From assembly GCA_023374045.1 (NCBI GenBank), contig CM041782.1, forward strand, positions 181,618,629 through 181,682,628: a stretch of 64,000 bases of DNA, written 5' to 3'. The position numbers and the translations under genes were made by a program. Shown here piece after piece: positions 1-10,539 of this stretch (position 1 is the first letter of the stretch; every line of letters starts with the position of its first letter). The notes beneath the pieces are model-generated. The model was given only the letters and a program-made list of their open reading frames with translations. It searched no databases and had not been told where the DNA came from. The stretch comes from Limonium bicolor (Eukaryota > Streptophyta > Magnoliopsida > Caryophyllales > Plumbaginaceae).

Positions 1-8
1 CAGTCTTT

Positions 9-440
9 ATGGATTTGATGAATAGGATATTTGGTCCTTACTTGGATCAGTTTGTTGTGGTCTTCATTGATGACATCCTCGTATACTCTAAGACCGTTGA
101 AGAGCATGAAGAACATTTGAGGAAGATTTTACAGATCTTAAGGGATAACCAGTTGTATGCAAAATTGTCCAAATGCGAGTTTTGGTTGGACAAAGTTTCT
201 TTCTTAGGCCATGTGGTGACCAGTGAAGGAATTTCTGTAGATCCTGCGAAGGTGCAAGCTGTGAAGGACTGGCCCAGACCGACCAATGTGACTGAGATTC
301 GAAGCTTCCTTGGGTTGGCAGGATATTACAGGAGGTTCGTGAAGGACTTCTCGAAGATTGCCAGGCCTCTCACTAACTTGATGAAGAAGGTGATTAAATT
401 TCAGTGGAGTGATGAATGCGAAAAGGCGTTCCAACCCTGA
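9..440 (+). pseudogene. Reverse transcriptase, palm/thumb end (Ty3-gypsy pol)
   Basis: This frame carries the RT catalytic strand [13 protein letters not shown] (the family's YxDD box, here FIDD) near residues 16-28. It then has the [20 protein letters not shown] and [12 protein letters not shown] blocks that follow the catalytic site in gypsy RTs. The N-terminal RT motifs are cut off by the window edge. The frame stops at 440, where family members continue into RNase H. The RNase H sequence resumes immediately in another frame, so a one-base indel near 435-440 is the simplest explanation. It would have copied element RNA into cDNA inside the virus-like particle. Confidence 0.88.
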
Positions 441-906
441 AGGAAAGATGACTACCACCGGTTCTGACTCTGCCGTCCGGTACAGAAGGGTTTGATGTTT
501 ACAGTGATGCTTCGAAATTTGGGCTCGGCTGTGTACTAATGCAAATGGAAGGTGATAGCTTACGCCTCAGGCAGTTGAAGGAGTATGAGACAAGATACCC
601 CACGCATGACCTGGAGCTGGCGGCGGTGGTGTTTGCCTTGAAAATTTGGAGGCATTACTTGTATGGGTTACTTGCAGAATCTACACTGACCACAAGAGTC
701 TGAAGTACATCTTCACTCAGAAGGAGCTTAATATGAGGCAAAGAAGATGGTTGGAGCTGATAAAAGATTATGATTTGGAGATTCAGTACCATGAGGGAAA
801 GGCGAATGTGGTTGCTGATGCTCTTAGCAGAAAGAAGAGTCACTCAGTGAATGCTATCCGAATCCTTCCAGATGAATTAGCCGTGAGATTCGAGACATGG
901 GCTTAG
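441..906 (+). pseudogene. RNase H domain, frameshifted
   Basis: RNase H would degrade the RNA strand of the RNA:DNA hybrid. Its carboxylate motifs are readable in pieces: [11 protein letters not shown] near 498-530, [13 protein letters not shown] near 604-642, [11 protein letters not shown] near 674-706 and the terminal VVADALSR near 808-831. They do not share one frame: the segment from 646 to 906 is open, while the first third is shifted. It lies directly between RT and integrase, as expected for Ty3/gypsy. No active protein is possible from this copy. Confidence 0.85.
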
Positions 907-1513
907 AGATGATGGAGCCTGGGGGAGTCGAAGCTGAAATTCAGATGTATAGTATTGTGGCCACGTCAGATATTCAGGCTGAGATCATTAAGAATCAGGA
1001 TGGAGATGTGAAACTTGATCGAATTAAAGGAAAGATGCGTGAGGGTCAGGCACGGGATTTTATGATCCATGATGATGGTGGTCTTAGATTCAAGGGAGGT
1101 TGTGTGTGCCTCACAAGTGTGGTGACCTGAAGGAGAAGCTAATGAAGGAAGCCCATAACACTCCGTATTCCATCCATCCGGGAGGAGATAAGTTGTACAA
1201 GGACCTTAAGAAGCACTTTTGGTGGCCCAAAATGAAGAAAGAGGTAGCTGAGTTTGTGGCTAAGTGTCTCACATGCCAAAAGGTAAAGTTTGAGCACAAG
1301 CGAATGGGAGGTTTAGTTCAGCCATTGGAGATTCCAGGGTGGAAGTGGGACTCCATCTCTATGGATTTTATTGTAGGTCTCCCTCAGACTAAAGGTGGGA
1401 TGAACCAGATATGGGTCGTTGTGGATAGACTCACCAAAGCTGCTCATTTCATTGCTATGAAGGATACTTGGTCTATGGAGCAGCTAGTGGATGCTTATAT
1501 TAAAATGTTGTGA
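897..1513 (+). pseudogene. RNase H-integrase linker and integrase N-terminus
   Basis: Bases 897-1100 encode the variable linker, ending in the block LRFKGG that normally precedes a CVP motif. The frame then shifts, and 1100-1513 carries the zinc-binding region (AHNTPYSIHPG, later CLTCQ) and the start of the catalytic core, including the first catalytic Asp in SMDFIVGLP and the block WVVVDRLTKAAHF. A stop at 1511-1513 falls where the family reads on; the next 300 codons continue the same protein in another frame. So a single indel separates the two integrase halves. Integrase would have joined the cDNA ends to the host chromosome. Confidence 0.87.
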
Positions 1514-2412
1514 GATACCACGGTGTTCCTCGTACCATAGTCTCAGACAGAGACTCCAGATTCTTGTCCCGGTTTTGGCAGCAATTTCAGAAGGCCATGG
1601 GATCAAAGCTGAATTTGAGCACTGCGTACCATCCAGCCACAGACGGGCAAACCGAGAGGACTATCCAAACTTTGGAGGACATGTTACGAGCTTGTGTCAT
1701 GGATTTCCAGGGCTCTTGGGTTGATAAGTTGCATCTCATTGAGTTCTCTTACAATAACAGTTATCACTCCAGCATTAAGATGGCTCCATTTGAGGCTCTT
1801 TATGGCAGGAAATGCAGAACCCCTCTGTGTTGGACCGATATTAGTGAGACCATTGTTCTTGGTCCTCAACTGATCGAGGAAACGATGAACCAAGTCAGGA
1901 TGATCCAACAAAGGATGAAAGCAGCTCAAGATAGGCAAAAGTCCTATGCTGATTTGAAGAGGAGGCCTTTGACGTTTGAGGTAGGAGAGAAAGTGTTCCT
2001 GAAGGTATCTCCTACGAAGGGAGTTATGAGGTTTGGAAGGAAAGGGAAGCTTAGCCCGAAGTTTATTGGTCCGTATGAGATCTTGGACAAGGTTGGTGGT
2101 CTGGCGTACAGGTTGGCGTTGCCTTTGGAGCTAGAGAAGGTCCACAATGTGTTCCACGTTTCACAACTAAAGAAGTACGTGCCGGACCCGTCCCATGTTC
2201 TTCAACCAGAAGTGGTGGAGATGGACCCGGACCTAACTTACGAGGAGTATCCCGTCAAGATTTTGGATACCAAGACTCGGGAGACTCGATCCAAGACCAC
2301 GGAGATGGTCAAAGTGCTTTGGTCAAACCATGGTGTAGAGGAAGCTACATGGGAGACCAAGGAAGAGATGAACAAGAAGTACCCTCATCTCTTTAAGTCA
2401 GGTATGAGTTAA
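1510..2412 (+). CDS. Integrase core C-terminal half plus chromodomain (pol fragment)
   Basis: An open 300-codon segment. It has the second catalytic Asp in VSDRDSRF (about residues 11-18), the third acidic residue in [12 protein letters not shown] (about 47-58), [10 protein letters not shown] and [14 protein letters not shown], then the GPY/F module near KFIGPYEIL (about 185-193) and [17 protein letters not shown]. The last 50 residues ([18 protein letters not shown] onward) are a chromodomain, the chromovirus hallmark thought to steer integration to modified histones. The protein begins upstream of the first Met, so the listed start is only the limit of the open frame after the upstream frameshift. 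The stop at 2410-2412 looks natural. Confidence 0.88.
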   Translation: MRYHGVPRTIVSDRDSRFLSRFWQQFQKAMGSKLNLSTAYHPATDGQTERTIQTLEDMLRACVMDFQGSWVDKLHLIEFSYNNSYHSSIKMAPFEALYGRKCRTPLCWTDISETIVLGPQLIEETMNQVRMIQQRMKAAQDRQKSYADLKRRPLTFEVGEKVFLKVSPTKGVMRFGRKGKLSPKFIGPYEILDKVGGLAYRLALPLELEKVHNVFHVSQLKKYVPDPSHVLQPEVVEMDPDLTYEEYPVKILDTKTRETRSKTTEMVKVLWSNHGVEEATWETKEEMNKKYPHLFKSGMS

Positions 2413-2444
2413 ATGTCTAGTTAATTACGAGGACGTAATATTCT

Positions 2445-2455
2445 TTAAGGGGGGT
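2445..2455 (+). other. First polypurine-tract-like motif
   Basis: TTAAGGGGGG follows CGAGGACG and is followed by TAGACTGCGATACCC. This matches the usual 3' signature of Tekay elements (GAGGACGAA, T-rich stretch, AAGGGGGG, LTR start). The LTR start after it is poor (TGCGATACCC), so this is probably a superseded or duplicated tract. Confidence 0.6.
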
Positions 2456-2606
2456 AGACTGCGATACCCAAATCATTATGGTTATTAAATTATTGCGGTT
2501 AGTGATATGTTGAACACCTTAGCATAAGTTAGCTAGAAGCGATTAGTTGATTATTAAGACAATGGTTAGTAGTGTGAGTTCGAGCTTCGAGGACGAAGCT
2601 TTATTT

Positions 2607-2617
2607 TAAGGGGGGAA
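2607..2617 (+). other. Second polypurine tract, adjoining the 3' LTR
   Basis: TTAAGGGGGGAA follows CGAGGACGAAGCTTTATT and lies four bases before TGAAATACCCC. It is best placed to be the plus-strand primer used by the element. It repeats the architecture of the tract about 160 bp upstream. Confidence 0.75.
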
Positions 2618-3464
2618 TGATGAAATACCCCTAAAATTTTAGAAAGCGAATATTATAAAGTTTACGGATATATGACATAAATTGCAAGTATATTACATGG
2701 TTTATAAGTACGTTTTATTATTTACACGTATATTATAAAGTTACAAATATATTATATAGATTGCAAGTATATTATGTAGTTTACGAGTATATATTATTTA
2801 TGAGCATATTATATAGTATTTAATGAAGATAATTCGTTTTAATTAAATTAACCCGTTTTTAAAGTATAAATTAGTTGTGATTTTTAATGTCGTAAAAAAA
2901 ATAATAATCGTAATTTTCTGGTTAATTTGGTAAATTTATTTATTAAAAACGAAGTTTCGATAATAACGTTATGATTTAAACGATACCATTGATTTTACTA
3001 TATTAAATGAGTCAGTTTAATTGATCAGTTATATTCTTTGGTGTTCTTCGTACTATGTAAAGAATAATTCTAACTTTTAGTATTTCCTATTTTATTTATT
3101 AAACAACGTGTAACCTTCCACTTTTCCTAGCCTTTGGTTTCCAATAATTTATCCCACTGATTTGATTTATTATAACAAGTTCACATTCCATATTCCTTCA
3201 GTTTCCTCTCTACCGCTTTTAATCCCTGACACGCTACTCCTTTCTGTCTGCCCAACAAATCCCTCTCTGTATATGTCAACTCTCTCATCTCCTCGGCTGG
3301 ACAGAAAGAGAAAATTTTCCTGTGCTCCCATCTGGCTCTCGACCGTACTCATAAACAAAAGGTTAATTTTTTATGTTCAATGCTCTGTCAATATCTGTTC
3401 TTTCTCTTCCCTCTTCGCTGCACTGACTCGATTGATGCAGGAAGCAACAGAAAAAAAAAAATTA

Positions 3465-3702
3465 CTCCCTCCGTCCCACTCCGATTGTCCCCTTTACTAT
3501 TTGAGCTTGTCGTTTGACTTCAATATTTAACATGTAAAATAATATATTTTTATAAATTTTTTTTTTATAATGGAATCCTTATGTGAAAAACTATATATTG
3601 TAAAAATTATTTTTCAAAAATTATTTTATCTTATATATTTAATATTGAAGTGGAAAAGCGTGCCAAAAAGCAAATGGGACAATTATGACGGGACGGAGGT
3701 AG
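3465..3702. mobile_element. Stowaway-type MITE (Tc1/mariner)
   Basis: The termini are CTCCCTCCGTCCCAC at the left and GGGACGGAGGTAG at the right, flanked on both sides by TA (3463-3464 and 3703-3704). This is the classic Stowaway terminal sequence and TSD. The 238 bp interior is AT-rich with no ORF. It sits inside the LTR, so it inserted after or within that retrotransposon lineage. Confidence 0.88.
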
Positions 3703-4182
3703 TAGAAGACTAGCCTCTCTTGTTTCCGGTTTGCGTACTCGAACAAAAAAAAAGAAATCACTCATCCTCGCTACTTTATTGGCCGAAGCAAAAATATACT
3801 CTGTACACACTAGCCTCTCTGCTATCTACAGAACTGCACTCCCCATTCTCTCTTTCTCGGGTACACACAAATATATATAGATATAATCATTTGTTTTTCT
3901 CTCTCCCTCACGTAAATCCAAAAGCAAAAGAAAAGAAAGGTTAAATAAAAATCTCTGCACTCACATACTGTCATCCCTCCCCTCTCTATTATCTATTTCA
4001 CGTATAAAAAAAGAAGAAGCCCCTCTCTCCTCTCCTCACTCACTCAGGCGTACAGAGAGAACCCTCACAAAAAAATAAAAACAAAAACAAAAAAAACCAA
4101 ACTCTCAGTCAATTCACACGCACAGAGGAGTATATCCCAACTCACGCACTGCACCATTTCAAATTGGTTTGATGATGTCAGT

Positions 4183-4219
4183 GATGACATCATCCGCTGA
4201 AGTCAGCGATGATGTCATC
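4183..4219. other. Palindrome with TGACATCA/TGATGTCA cores
   Basis: Arms GATGACATCAT and ATGATGTCATC are extended by CGCTGA/TCAGCG with a one-base bulge, closing on a two-base loop. A further half-site GATGATGTCA lies at 4171-4180. The cores resemble bZIP/CRE-like sites (TGACGTCA). Their location in the LTR makes a regulatory role possible but unproven. Confidence 0.5.
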
Positions 4220-4839
4220 AAACCGGTTTTATTATTATTATTTTTTTTTTTCAGCACTATTCTACTACTCACTATTTATGTAAATAAAATAACTGTTCTT
4301 AGTAGTACCTTAATATGCTACTTTTACATATGTTCATAATTTATAAATATGTTTTATTAATAGTTTATTTAAAATTTGATTTAGAGTGTTCGGGTATTTA
4401 ACAAATACCCGTTATTATTTTAGGCTCCGAATTTGGGAGCGAGGAGCAGTAGTTGAGGTCGTGTTTGGTTGTGCGGATCGTTTCTAGATTCCCAGGTAAG
4501 TTACCGTGTTCACTAAACTTGTATTAACTGCGTAAAATAAATCTTTTTGTAATGGTTGTGATTTTTATCTGTGAGTGATTATTTTTTTGGGAATGAATTG
4601 TTTATGATAATGATTATTAGAAATATTTGAGTGCGCAGTTCATTTTATGATGATTAATTGGATATTATTTTTAGAGGAAAGAGATGAGGAAATGTTAATG
4701 ATATGATTATGTGAGGTTGCAATTATTTAGTCATGATTATTGTGGCATGATTGAATTTTGGTGGTATATGTGGATTTTAATTATAAGTTGGATGATAACA
4801 ATGAATAAAGAAACTGTAAGAAAATTATACCATGGTACA

Positions 4840-4930
4840 TGTGGGCCGTATTAGGACACATGGATTAAGTGATAGATGCGGGCCGCATTAGGACGCATAA
4901 GTTGAGATACTGTGGGCCGCATTAGGACAC
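4840..4930 (+). repeat. Three-copy GGGCCGCATTAGGACAC repeat in LTR
   Basis: Near-identical 19-20 base units at 4841-4859, 4877-4896 and 4911-4930 (core GGGCCGCATTAGGAC) recur about every 35 bases. The first copy has GTATT for GCATT. The function is unknown. Confidence 0.65.
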
Positions 4931-5667
4931 GGTTAGCCCTAGATCTACTCCGTAGTCCTTTGAACTATTGGGGGGTGTGCACATTAGGATTTAGTGGCGA
5001 GGTTGGATTCCCGCGCGTGTTGGGGTCCGGGTTACAGCTGCGTGTTGTACCCAAGAGTGAGAGATGTTGTTTTGTCCTGGCTGCGCGTTGGGACAAGGAA
5101 GATAATTTAATTAATCTGGATATATATTATTGAGTTATTAATGAAGCATATGTGAATTATCTCTTTTTACAAAGTTTCCTTTATGGTTATGTGATGACAT
5201 GGTCAAGATGATTGGTATGTTGATGCATTGCTATACTATTAAATTGTTTTCAAAGAGAAAATGATTTTTACATAGTGAAGTGGTAGCTTACTCAGTTTCT
5301 CTGACTTTATCGTGGCTCTTTGTTTGCTTGTTTGGTTTTCTGCCACAGGTCCTCATAGAGTTTAAGGGATGGGACGACGACATCGCTAGACTAAGTACTT
5401 ATGAATAATTTTGTCTAAACTTTGAGTTAAATTTTGGTATAAACTTTGAGAGACTCTTTTGTTACAGACTATTATGACTTTATCGGATTTATTTTACCAA
5501 TAATGAAGGTTTAGATTATTTAAGTATTAGTTAAAGCCTTAGCACTCGTTAGCTGCGAGTGTGGATAATACCTCGGATTTAGGGTTTATTTCTGCTGCGT
5601 ATTAATACCCAACCTATATTGCTAAATAATTAACTTAATAAAACGTTAGAAAATCCGGGGTGTTACA

Positions 5668-6344
5668 GAAAGCCAAAATACAAAGCAGTGAACACTTGAG
5701 AAAGTTGATGAGCCAAATGCAGTTTCAAAAAACAAAATGAGAAGAAAGTTCAAATCGAACACCAGAAGAGGCAAGAAGGAGAAATCCAAATCAGAAGGAC
5801 CAATGATGTCCCATAGAAACCAATAAAAGGTTATCAAAACCCGTCCAATCATTCCACCCATGGCAAAGGCGAAACACGTCCTCTATTGCACAAAAGCTCC
5901 ACAATTCCCAAATAAATCCTCCAGTCCCATGTAACATACATCATACCCCTAAGCCCCGTTATAACCCAATAAAAGACCTCTGACTCGTTGATTGATGAGC
6001 GTTAACCGAAAGTATCGGATCTGAAACATGAATCATAAGTTTCGTACTTGTTATCAACATGTCCCGTCATGCCAAAGGGACCGTTAGCGAATGAGTGTGA
6101 CCTAATCTCACAAGGTCTTTAGAGTGCGAGTGACTCTTCGACTAAACCACCAAATAATAATCGGCCTACCCCATTGCAGGTGAGGAATTTGTGAGGAACG
6201 GAAAGTCCATAACCTCGAAAAGGAATTCTAAGGAAAATACTGCTCTGAGCATCAAGAGTGTCATCACGACATTTGCACACACGGCCATACTCATGAAAGA
6301 TTGACCCGTATCCCTCCATGAGAGGAAAGTGATTCACGCATTCG
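5668..6344. other. Unassigned noncoding sequence, left flank of nested element
   Basis: About 680 bases with no ORF, LTR terminus or repeat that I can assign. It is continuous with 13437 onward once the 6350-13431 element and one TSD copy are removed. It therefore probably belongs to the same older, Tat/Ogre-like 3' noncoding region. I see no gene here. Confidence 0.4.
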
Positions 6345-6349
6345 AGTTC

Positions 6350-8557
6350 TGTAACACCCCCAAACACTGGCCTAGGAGTTAGGGGTATTACACGCCGCGT
6401 ATTATTACATAATAACGCAAGGCTCTAAAAGAACGAACTTAAACACATATTCAAATAAGGCCCAAAACAGAATACTTGAACAAAGTATAACCACAATGAA
6501 GTCTTAACACCTCAAAAGGCTTTTGCAGAACCCACCAAACGTATAACAGAAACGGAAGCTAACAAAAAGGCCCAAAGGCTCAAATCCGAATACAAAGTCT
6601 CAAAAGTAACTAATAACGAAACATCTAACTCCAGAGCTGCAAAACAACCTTCACTGATCAATCTGCAATGTTAGATAGAAATAGGGGAATGAGCACACAA
6701 CTATGCCCAGTGGATGACCAACTTCATCAACCAGCATGCTCAAAACATTTACAGAATGTTATCAAATCAGAAGGAGTCAAGAGAATCCATAAACATGTCA
6801 GAAATCAGAAACAGAAGTCCATTCATTAGGGGACTAAACAGAGCAGAAGCAGACAGAAGCAAAAAACAGAGTGGGACACTAGCGATCACAGCATACAGAC
6901 AGAACGAGCAACCAGCTCGTGAACAGAACGAGGAAACCTCACTCGTAAACAGAACAGATGTAAACACCCGTGAACAGAACGGGGAACATCACCCGTGAAC
7001 AGAAGGATCCTACATAGCGCGCTACGAGACAGCGTAACCAGCCATCCAAAGGCTCAGACACAGAGATAACTAGGTCCCAAAACAGAAGCTTAAATACAGA
7101 TAAGCATATGTGCACCAAAGGCACCAGAAAGCTCATAGATAGCTTGGAAATCAGAAGGGGAATCCAACCCCGCAAACAAAGTCAAAACGGAGCTCAAACG
7201 AGCAAGTTATGGACAAAACAGTAGCCTGTCCAAACTTGTGTCCGGACATCAATGTTCGGACACAAGTCGAGACTCAGAAGGCAAAATCAGACAGATGTCC
7301 GAACTTGTGTCCGGACATCAAAGTTCGGACACAAGTCGAACCTTAAAACAGATGGAGAGTCAGATGTGTCCGAACATCCAAGTTCGGACGGATGTTCGGA
7401 CATCCTTCGGAAAACAGAACGTGGAGAGTCCGAACTTGTGTCCGGACATCCAATGTTCAGACACAAGTCGAAGCCAAAATCAGAGAATGCAGAAGGCTGT
7501 GTCCGAACTTCAAAGCTCGGACGGAAGTTCGGACATAGCGAAGATTTTCAAAAGATTAAGCGCAGAAGGGCATGTCCGAACTTCAAAGCTCGGACGGAAG
7601 TTCGGACATGCCGAAAACCTCAGAAATCAGAAGCGAATTCAAACGAACAGAGGCACAAAAACCAATCCAAATCAACACACACATTTACAAAACAACCTTG
7701 GGGGTTTAATCCATTGAAAGGCATTAAACAGACATAAGACACACACCCACACAGGATCAAATCATTGAATTAACTGGTAGAATCCAAACTCCCCAAGGCT
7801 GAACACACGGATCGAATCCGAAAGCCACCTACCTCAAATACAGCAGAGACGAGTCACAATCTGAACAGCAGAGCTCGAATCCAAGCAGATACCCCAAACG
7901 CAGACCGAAAAGCAATGCCAACCCTCTAACTGAATACAATTGCAATCCCAAATCAGAAACGCAACCAAAACCCCGAAACTGAAACTGTAACCTGAACGGG
8001 AATACTATTCTCACCTGAATTCTGACAGTAGGACAACGGATTCACGGACGACGCCCACAGTAGAAGAGATTGACTGAGAATGCGAAATCGCCACTGATTC
8101 ACAATCAGATTGCAAAGGGGAATTAGAAAGTAAACACTTCAGAAACCTAGAACCGAAGAAGGCTAACTTCTATACCTTAAATTGAACAGGAACGCCAACG
8201 AAGAGAATGGGTCCACAGCAGAGGCTCGAATCTTCAAACCGGCACAGCAACTCTTACAGATCGAGAAGGCAAGAAAATGCGGAGAGGAGTTGAGAGAGAG
8301 AGAGAGCGTCTCAGCAGATGAAAACTGATCGGGAATTATAAAGTGAGAGCGTGGTGAGGAACGTGGTTAGGGAAGTAATTAAGGATGATTTAATAAGAAA
8401 TAATATTAGGCTCTCACCAGAAAATCAATTGAGGAAGGAAAAGACTTCTTCGTCCCCATCTTAATTAGAATGGACTTCCTTGTCCTGAATAATGAGATAA
8501 GCCACTTAAAATAAGATGGTGATGAAATAAATTATGACCAAAACTTGGGTTATAACA
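6350..8557 (-). repeat. 3' LTR of the minus-strand Tekay element
   Basis: Plus-strand ends are TGTAACACCCCC (6350) and GGGTTATAACA (8557). The right end abuts the polypurine tract. It is about 2.2 kb with no coding content. On the minus strand it has a pyrimidine-rich CAG junction about 313 bases from its 3' end (near 6663) and an AT-rich stem-loop around 6398-6417, positions shared with other LTRs here. An array of GTCCGAAC inverted repeats occupies 7227-7613. Confidence 0.85.
7227..7613. repeat. GTCCGAAC / GTTCGGAC inverted-repeat array
   Basis: About six palindromic modules. Type 1 pairs CTTGTGTCCG with CGGACACAAG (first copy around 7235-7266). Type 2 pairs GTCCGAACTT with AAGTTCGGAC (copies near 7501-7535 and 7573-7608). 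Modules alternate with A-rich spacers. Open frames cross the array but only because of its repetitive structure. It could form serial stem-loops in LTR RNA. Confidence 0.7.
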
Positions 8558-8560
8558 TCA

Positions 8561-8577
8561 CCTCCCCCTTAAAAGAA
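8561..8577 (-). other. Polypurine tract
   Basis: The minus strand reads TTCTTTTAAGGGGGAGG, preceded by TTCGAGGACGAAA and followed three bases later by the LTR start TGTTATAACCC. This is the expected plus-strand primer of a Tekay element. Confidence 0.8.
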
Positions 8578-9144
8578 TTTCGTCCTCGAAATTAAAACAT
8601 ACCTACTGCTCGAAAGGGCGGGGAACTTAGAACGCACTTCGCTTTCGACCTCCCAGGTCGCCTCCTCCTCCGACTGACCCGACCACTGCACCTTCACCAA
8701 GGGCATGGTCTTGCTCCTAAGCTTACGAACATCTCGGGCTAGAATCCTCGAAGGAACTGCCTCGAACGTGAAGTCCTCCCTCAACTGAAGCGGACTGAAG
8801 TCGATCACATGAGATGGGTCCGGAATATACTTCCTCAGCATAGAAACGTGGAACACACTGTGCACTGCTGCTAAAGACGGAGGCAGAGCCAAACGATAGG
8901 CAACCGGTCCGATCCTCTCTAGGATCTCAAAAGGACCCACAAAACGAGGGCTAAGCTTGCCTCTCTTCCCAAAACGAACGACTCCTCTCACAGGAGAAAC
9001 CTTCAGATACACATGGTCGCCCACCTCAAACTCTAGAGGTCGTCTCCTCTGATCGGCGTAGCTCTTCTGGCGACTCTGAGCCACTAGCAAACGCTCCCTG
9101 ATCGACTGAATCTTGCCCAAGCATCTGAACACAGTCTGGACCAA
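8569..9144 (-). CDS. Integrase C-terminus with GPY/F module and chromodomain
   Basis: An open 191-codon fragment. Residues of about 20-80 have RQKSYADQRRRPLEFEVGD, then RFVGPFEIL (GPY/F module) and VFHVSMLRKYIPDPSH. The last third (RSKTMPLVKVQWSGQ, then EEATWEVE) is a chromodomain of the type found in the 1-2412 element. Its Met is probably not a true start, because the protein continues from integrase core sequence in another frame just upstream. The stop overlaps the approach to the polypurine tract, as usual for this lineage. Confidence 0.88.
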   Translation of the reverse strand: MVQTVFRCLGKIQSIRERLLVAQSRQKSYADQRRRPLEFEVGDHVYLKVSPVRGVVRFGKRGKLSPRFVGPFEILERIGPVAYRLALPPSLAAVHSVFHVSMLRKYIPDPSHVIDFSPLQLREDFTFEAVPSRILARDVRKLRSKTMPLVKVQWSGQSEEEATWEVESEVRSKFPALSSSRYVLISRTKFF

Positions 9145-9481
9145 TCACAGCTCTCTCCTTCAGATCATCCCAACAGATGGGTGATCTGCACCTCCTGCCA
9201 TACAAGGCCTCGAACGGTGCCATCCCAATACTGGTCTGAAAGCTGTTATTATAAGCGAACTCGATCAATGCAACGTGCTGATCCCAGCTGCCCCCAAAGT
9301 CGAGTACACATGCCCTGAGCATGTCCTCTAGGACCTGATTCGTCCTCTCTGTCTGCCCGTCTGACTGAGGATGGTAAGCTGAACTGAAGACAACTTCGTC
9401 CCCAAGCCTGATGCAAACTCTGCCAGAATCTGGACATAAACCTCGGATCTCTGTCAGACACAATCGAAGCAGGAACCCCAT
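9026..9481 (-). pseudogene. Integrase catalytic core, middle segment
   Basis: This segment has [22 protein letters not shown], with the third catalytic acidic residue, then [30 protein letters not shown]. Both are standard gypsy integrase blocks. It overlaps the N-terminal integrase segment in a second frame and the chromodomain segment in a third, so at least two indels divide one original integrase. Confidence 0.85.
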
Positions 9482-9893
9482 GCAGACGTACTATCTCATC
9501 AATGTACAACTGGGCCAAGCGGTGCAAACTGAAAGTCTTCCTGACAGGTAGGAAGTGAGCGCTCTTCGTGAGCCGGTCCACAATGACCCAAACTGCATCA
9601 AAACCCCTCGGAGTCTTAGGCAGTCCCATAACAAAATCCATCCCGACGCTCTCCCACTTCCACTCCGGAACGGGAAGAGGCTGAAGCAAACCAGCTGGTC
9701 TCTGATGCTCAGCTTTGACCTGCTGACAGGTCCGACATCTGGATACAAAGTCAGAAATATCTCTCTTCATGTTGCTCCACCAGAATGTCTCACGTAGGTC
9801 CCGGTACATCTTCACCCCTCCGGGGTGTACCGAGTACGGAGCTCCATGAGCCTCCTGCATGATCTCACGCCTCAACGCGTCGTCTGCTGGCAC
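9249..9893 (-). pseudogene. Integrase N-terminal zinc region and core
   Basis: The reading frame carries the His/Cys zinc-binding region ([12 protein letters not shown], then CRTCQQVK), the first catalytic Asp in [27 protein letters not shown] and the second catalytic Asp in [14 protein letters not shown] at about residues 145-158. After that the frame drifts out of the family sequence, which resumes in the adjacent frame. The protein would have bound and joined element cDNA ends. Confidence 0.87.
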
Positions 9894-9913
9894 ACAAACA
9901 CGGCCTCTGAACC

Positions 9914-10233
9914 TCAGGCAGCCATCCTCTGAAACCCGAACTCGGACTCCTGACCAGCAGACAAACTCTCTCTGATCTTACACAGACTGACATCTAGCTC
10001 CTGACTGGCCTTGATCCGGTCGATCAAGGTAGGCTGAACCTGCAGTGCTGCTAAAATCCCAGACCTCTCTGGACGGACGACCCAGATACCCATGCGCTGC
10101 AACTCCTGAGCAGACCTCTCCACACCAGATAAAGCACAAACGGTCCCAGACGGCCCCTCCTACTAAGCGCATCAGCCACCACATTCGCCCTACCCGGATG
10201 GTAGAGGATCTCTAAGTCGTAATCGTGTAGCAA
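9914..10233 (-). pseudogene. RNase H C-terminus and linker to integrase
   Basis: The upstream part reads [21 protein letters not shown], the terminal RNase H block with its Asp in VADAL. It is followed by a linker in shifted frames ([20 protein letters not shown]) that leads to integrase. Two or more indels are needed to join these pieces. Confidence 0.75.
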
Positions 10234-10539
10234 CTCCAGCCACTCCTCTGCCTCAAGTTCAACTCCTTCTGAGTGAACAGATACTTGAGGCTCTTATGGT
10301 CCGTATACACCTTGCACGCTGCCCCATACAAGTAGTGCCTCCAAATCTTCAACGCAAAGACCACCGCAGCCAGCTCCAGATCGTGGGTCGGATAGTTCCT
10401 CATATGGCTTCAACTGACGAGAGCCATATGCTACTACCTTCCCATGCTGCATCAGCACATCCAAGTCCCCTATGGGACGCATCACAGAAAACCTCAAGAC
10501 CCTCGGTCCCCTCCGGAAGAGTCAAGATCGGCGCAGTAG
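10212..10539 (-). pseudogene. RNase H N-terminal and central part
   Basis: Readable blocks are VFCDASHRGLG (first catalytic Asp) at the end of the RT frame, then [33 protein letters not shown] and [21 protein letters not shown]. They occupy two frames, so the domain is frameshifted. The sequence otherwise follows the RNase H of the first element closely. Confidence 0.8.

Larger units (their letters stand above)
1..5667 (+). mobile_element. Tekay/Del-type Ty3-gypsy chromovirus, 3' half
   Basis: The window opens inside the reverse transcriptase gene of a plus-strand LTR retrotransposon. The order RT, RNase H, integrase, C-terminal chromodomain, polypurine tract, LTR is diagnostic of Ty3/gypsy chromoviruses, and the integrase tail resembles the Tekay/Del lineage. 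The pol gene is split over several frames, so this copy is not functional as written. Gag, protease, the RT N-terminus and the 5' LTR lie outside the window, so a TSD cannot be tested. The 3' LTR ends in GGGGTGTTACA at 5667. Confidence 0.9.
2621..5667 (+). repeat. 3' LTR of the first Tekay element (about 3.05 kb)
   Basis: It starts TGAAATACCCC just after the polypurine tract and ends GGGGTGTTACA at 5667. These are imperfect versions of the terminal pair seen in the other Tekay LTRs here. Immediately inside the start is the 12-base palindrome CTAAAATTTTAG. A CAG|GT junction lies at 5348/5349 and a stem-loop at 5542-5560 (CACTCG/CGAGTG), matching positions in the other LTRs. No coding capacity is seen. 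The interior includes a MITE, a palindrome and a three-copy repeat, listed separately. Confidence 0.82.

Noticed and set aside
7238..7737. Two overlapping open frames of about 160 codons
   Set aside because: They cross the GTCCGAAC inverted-repeat array in an LTR; repeat-derived and without motifs.
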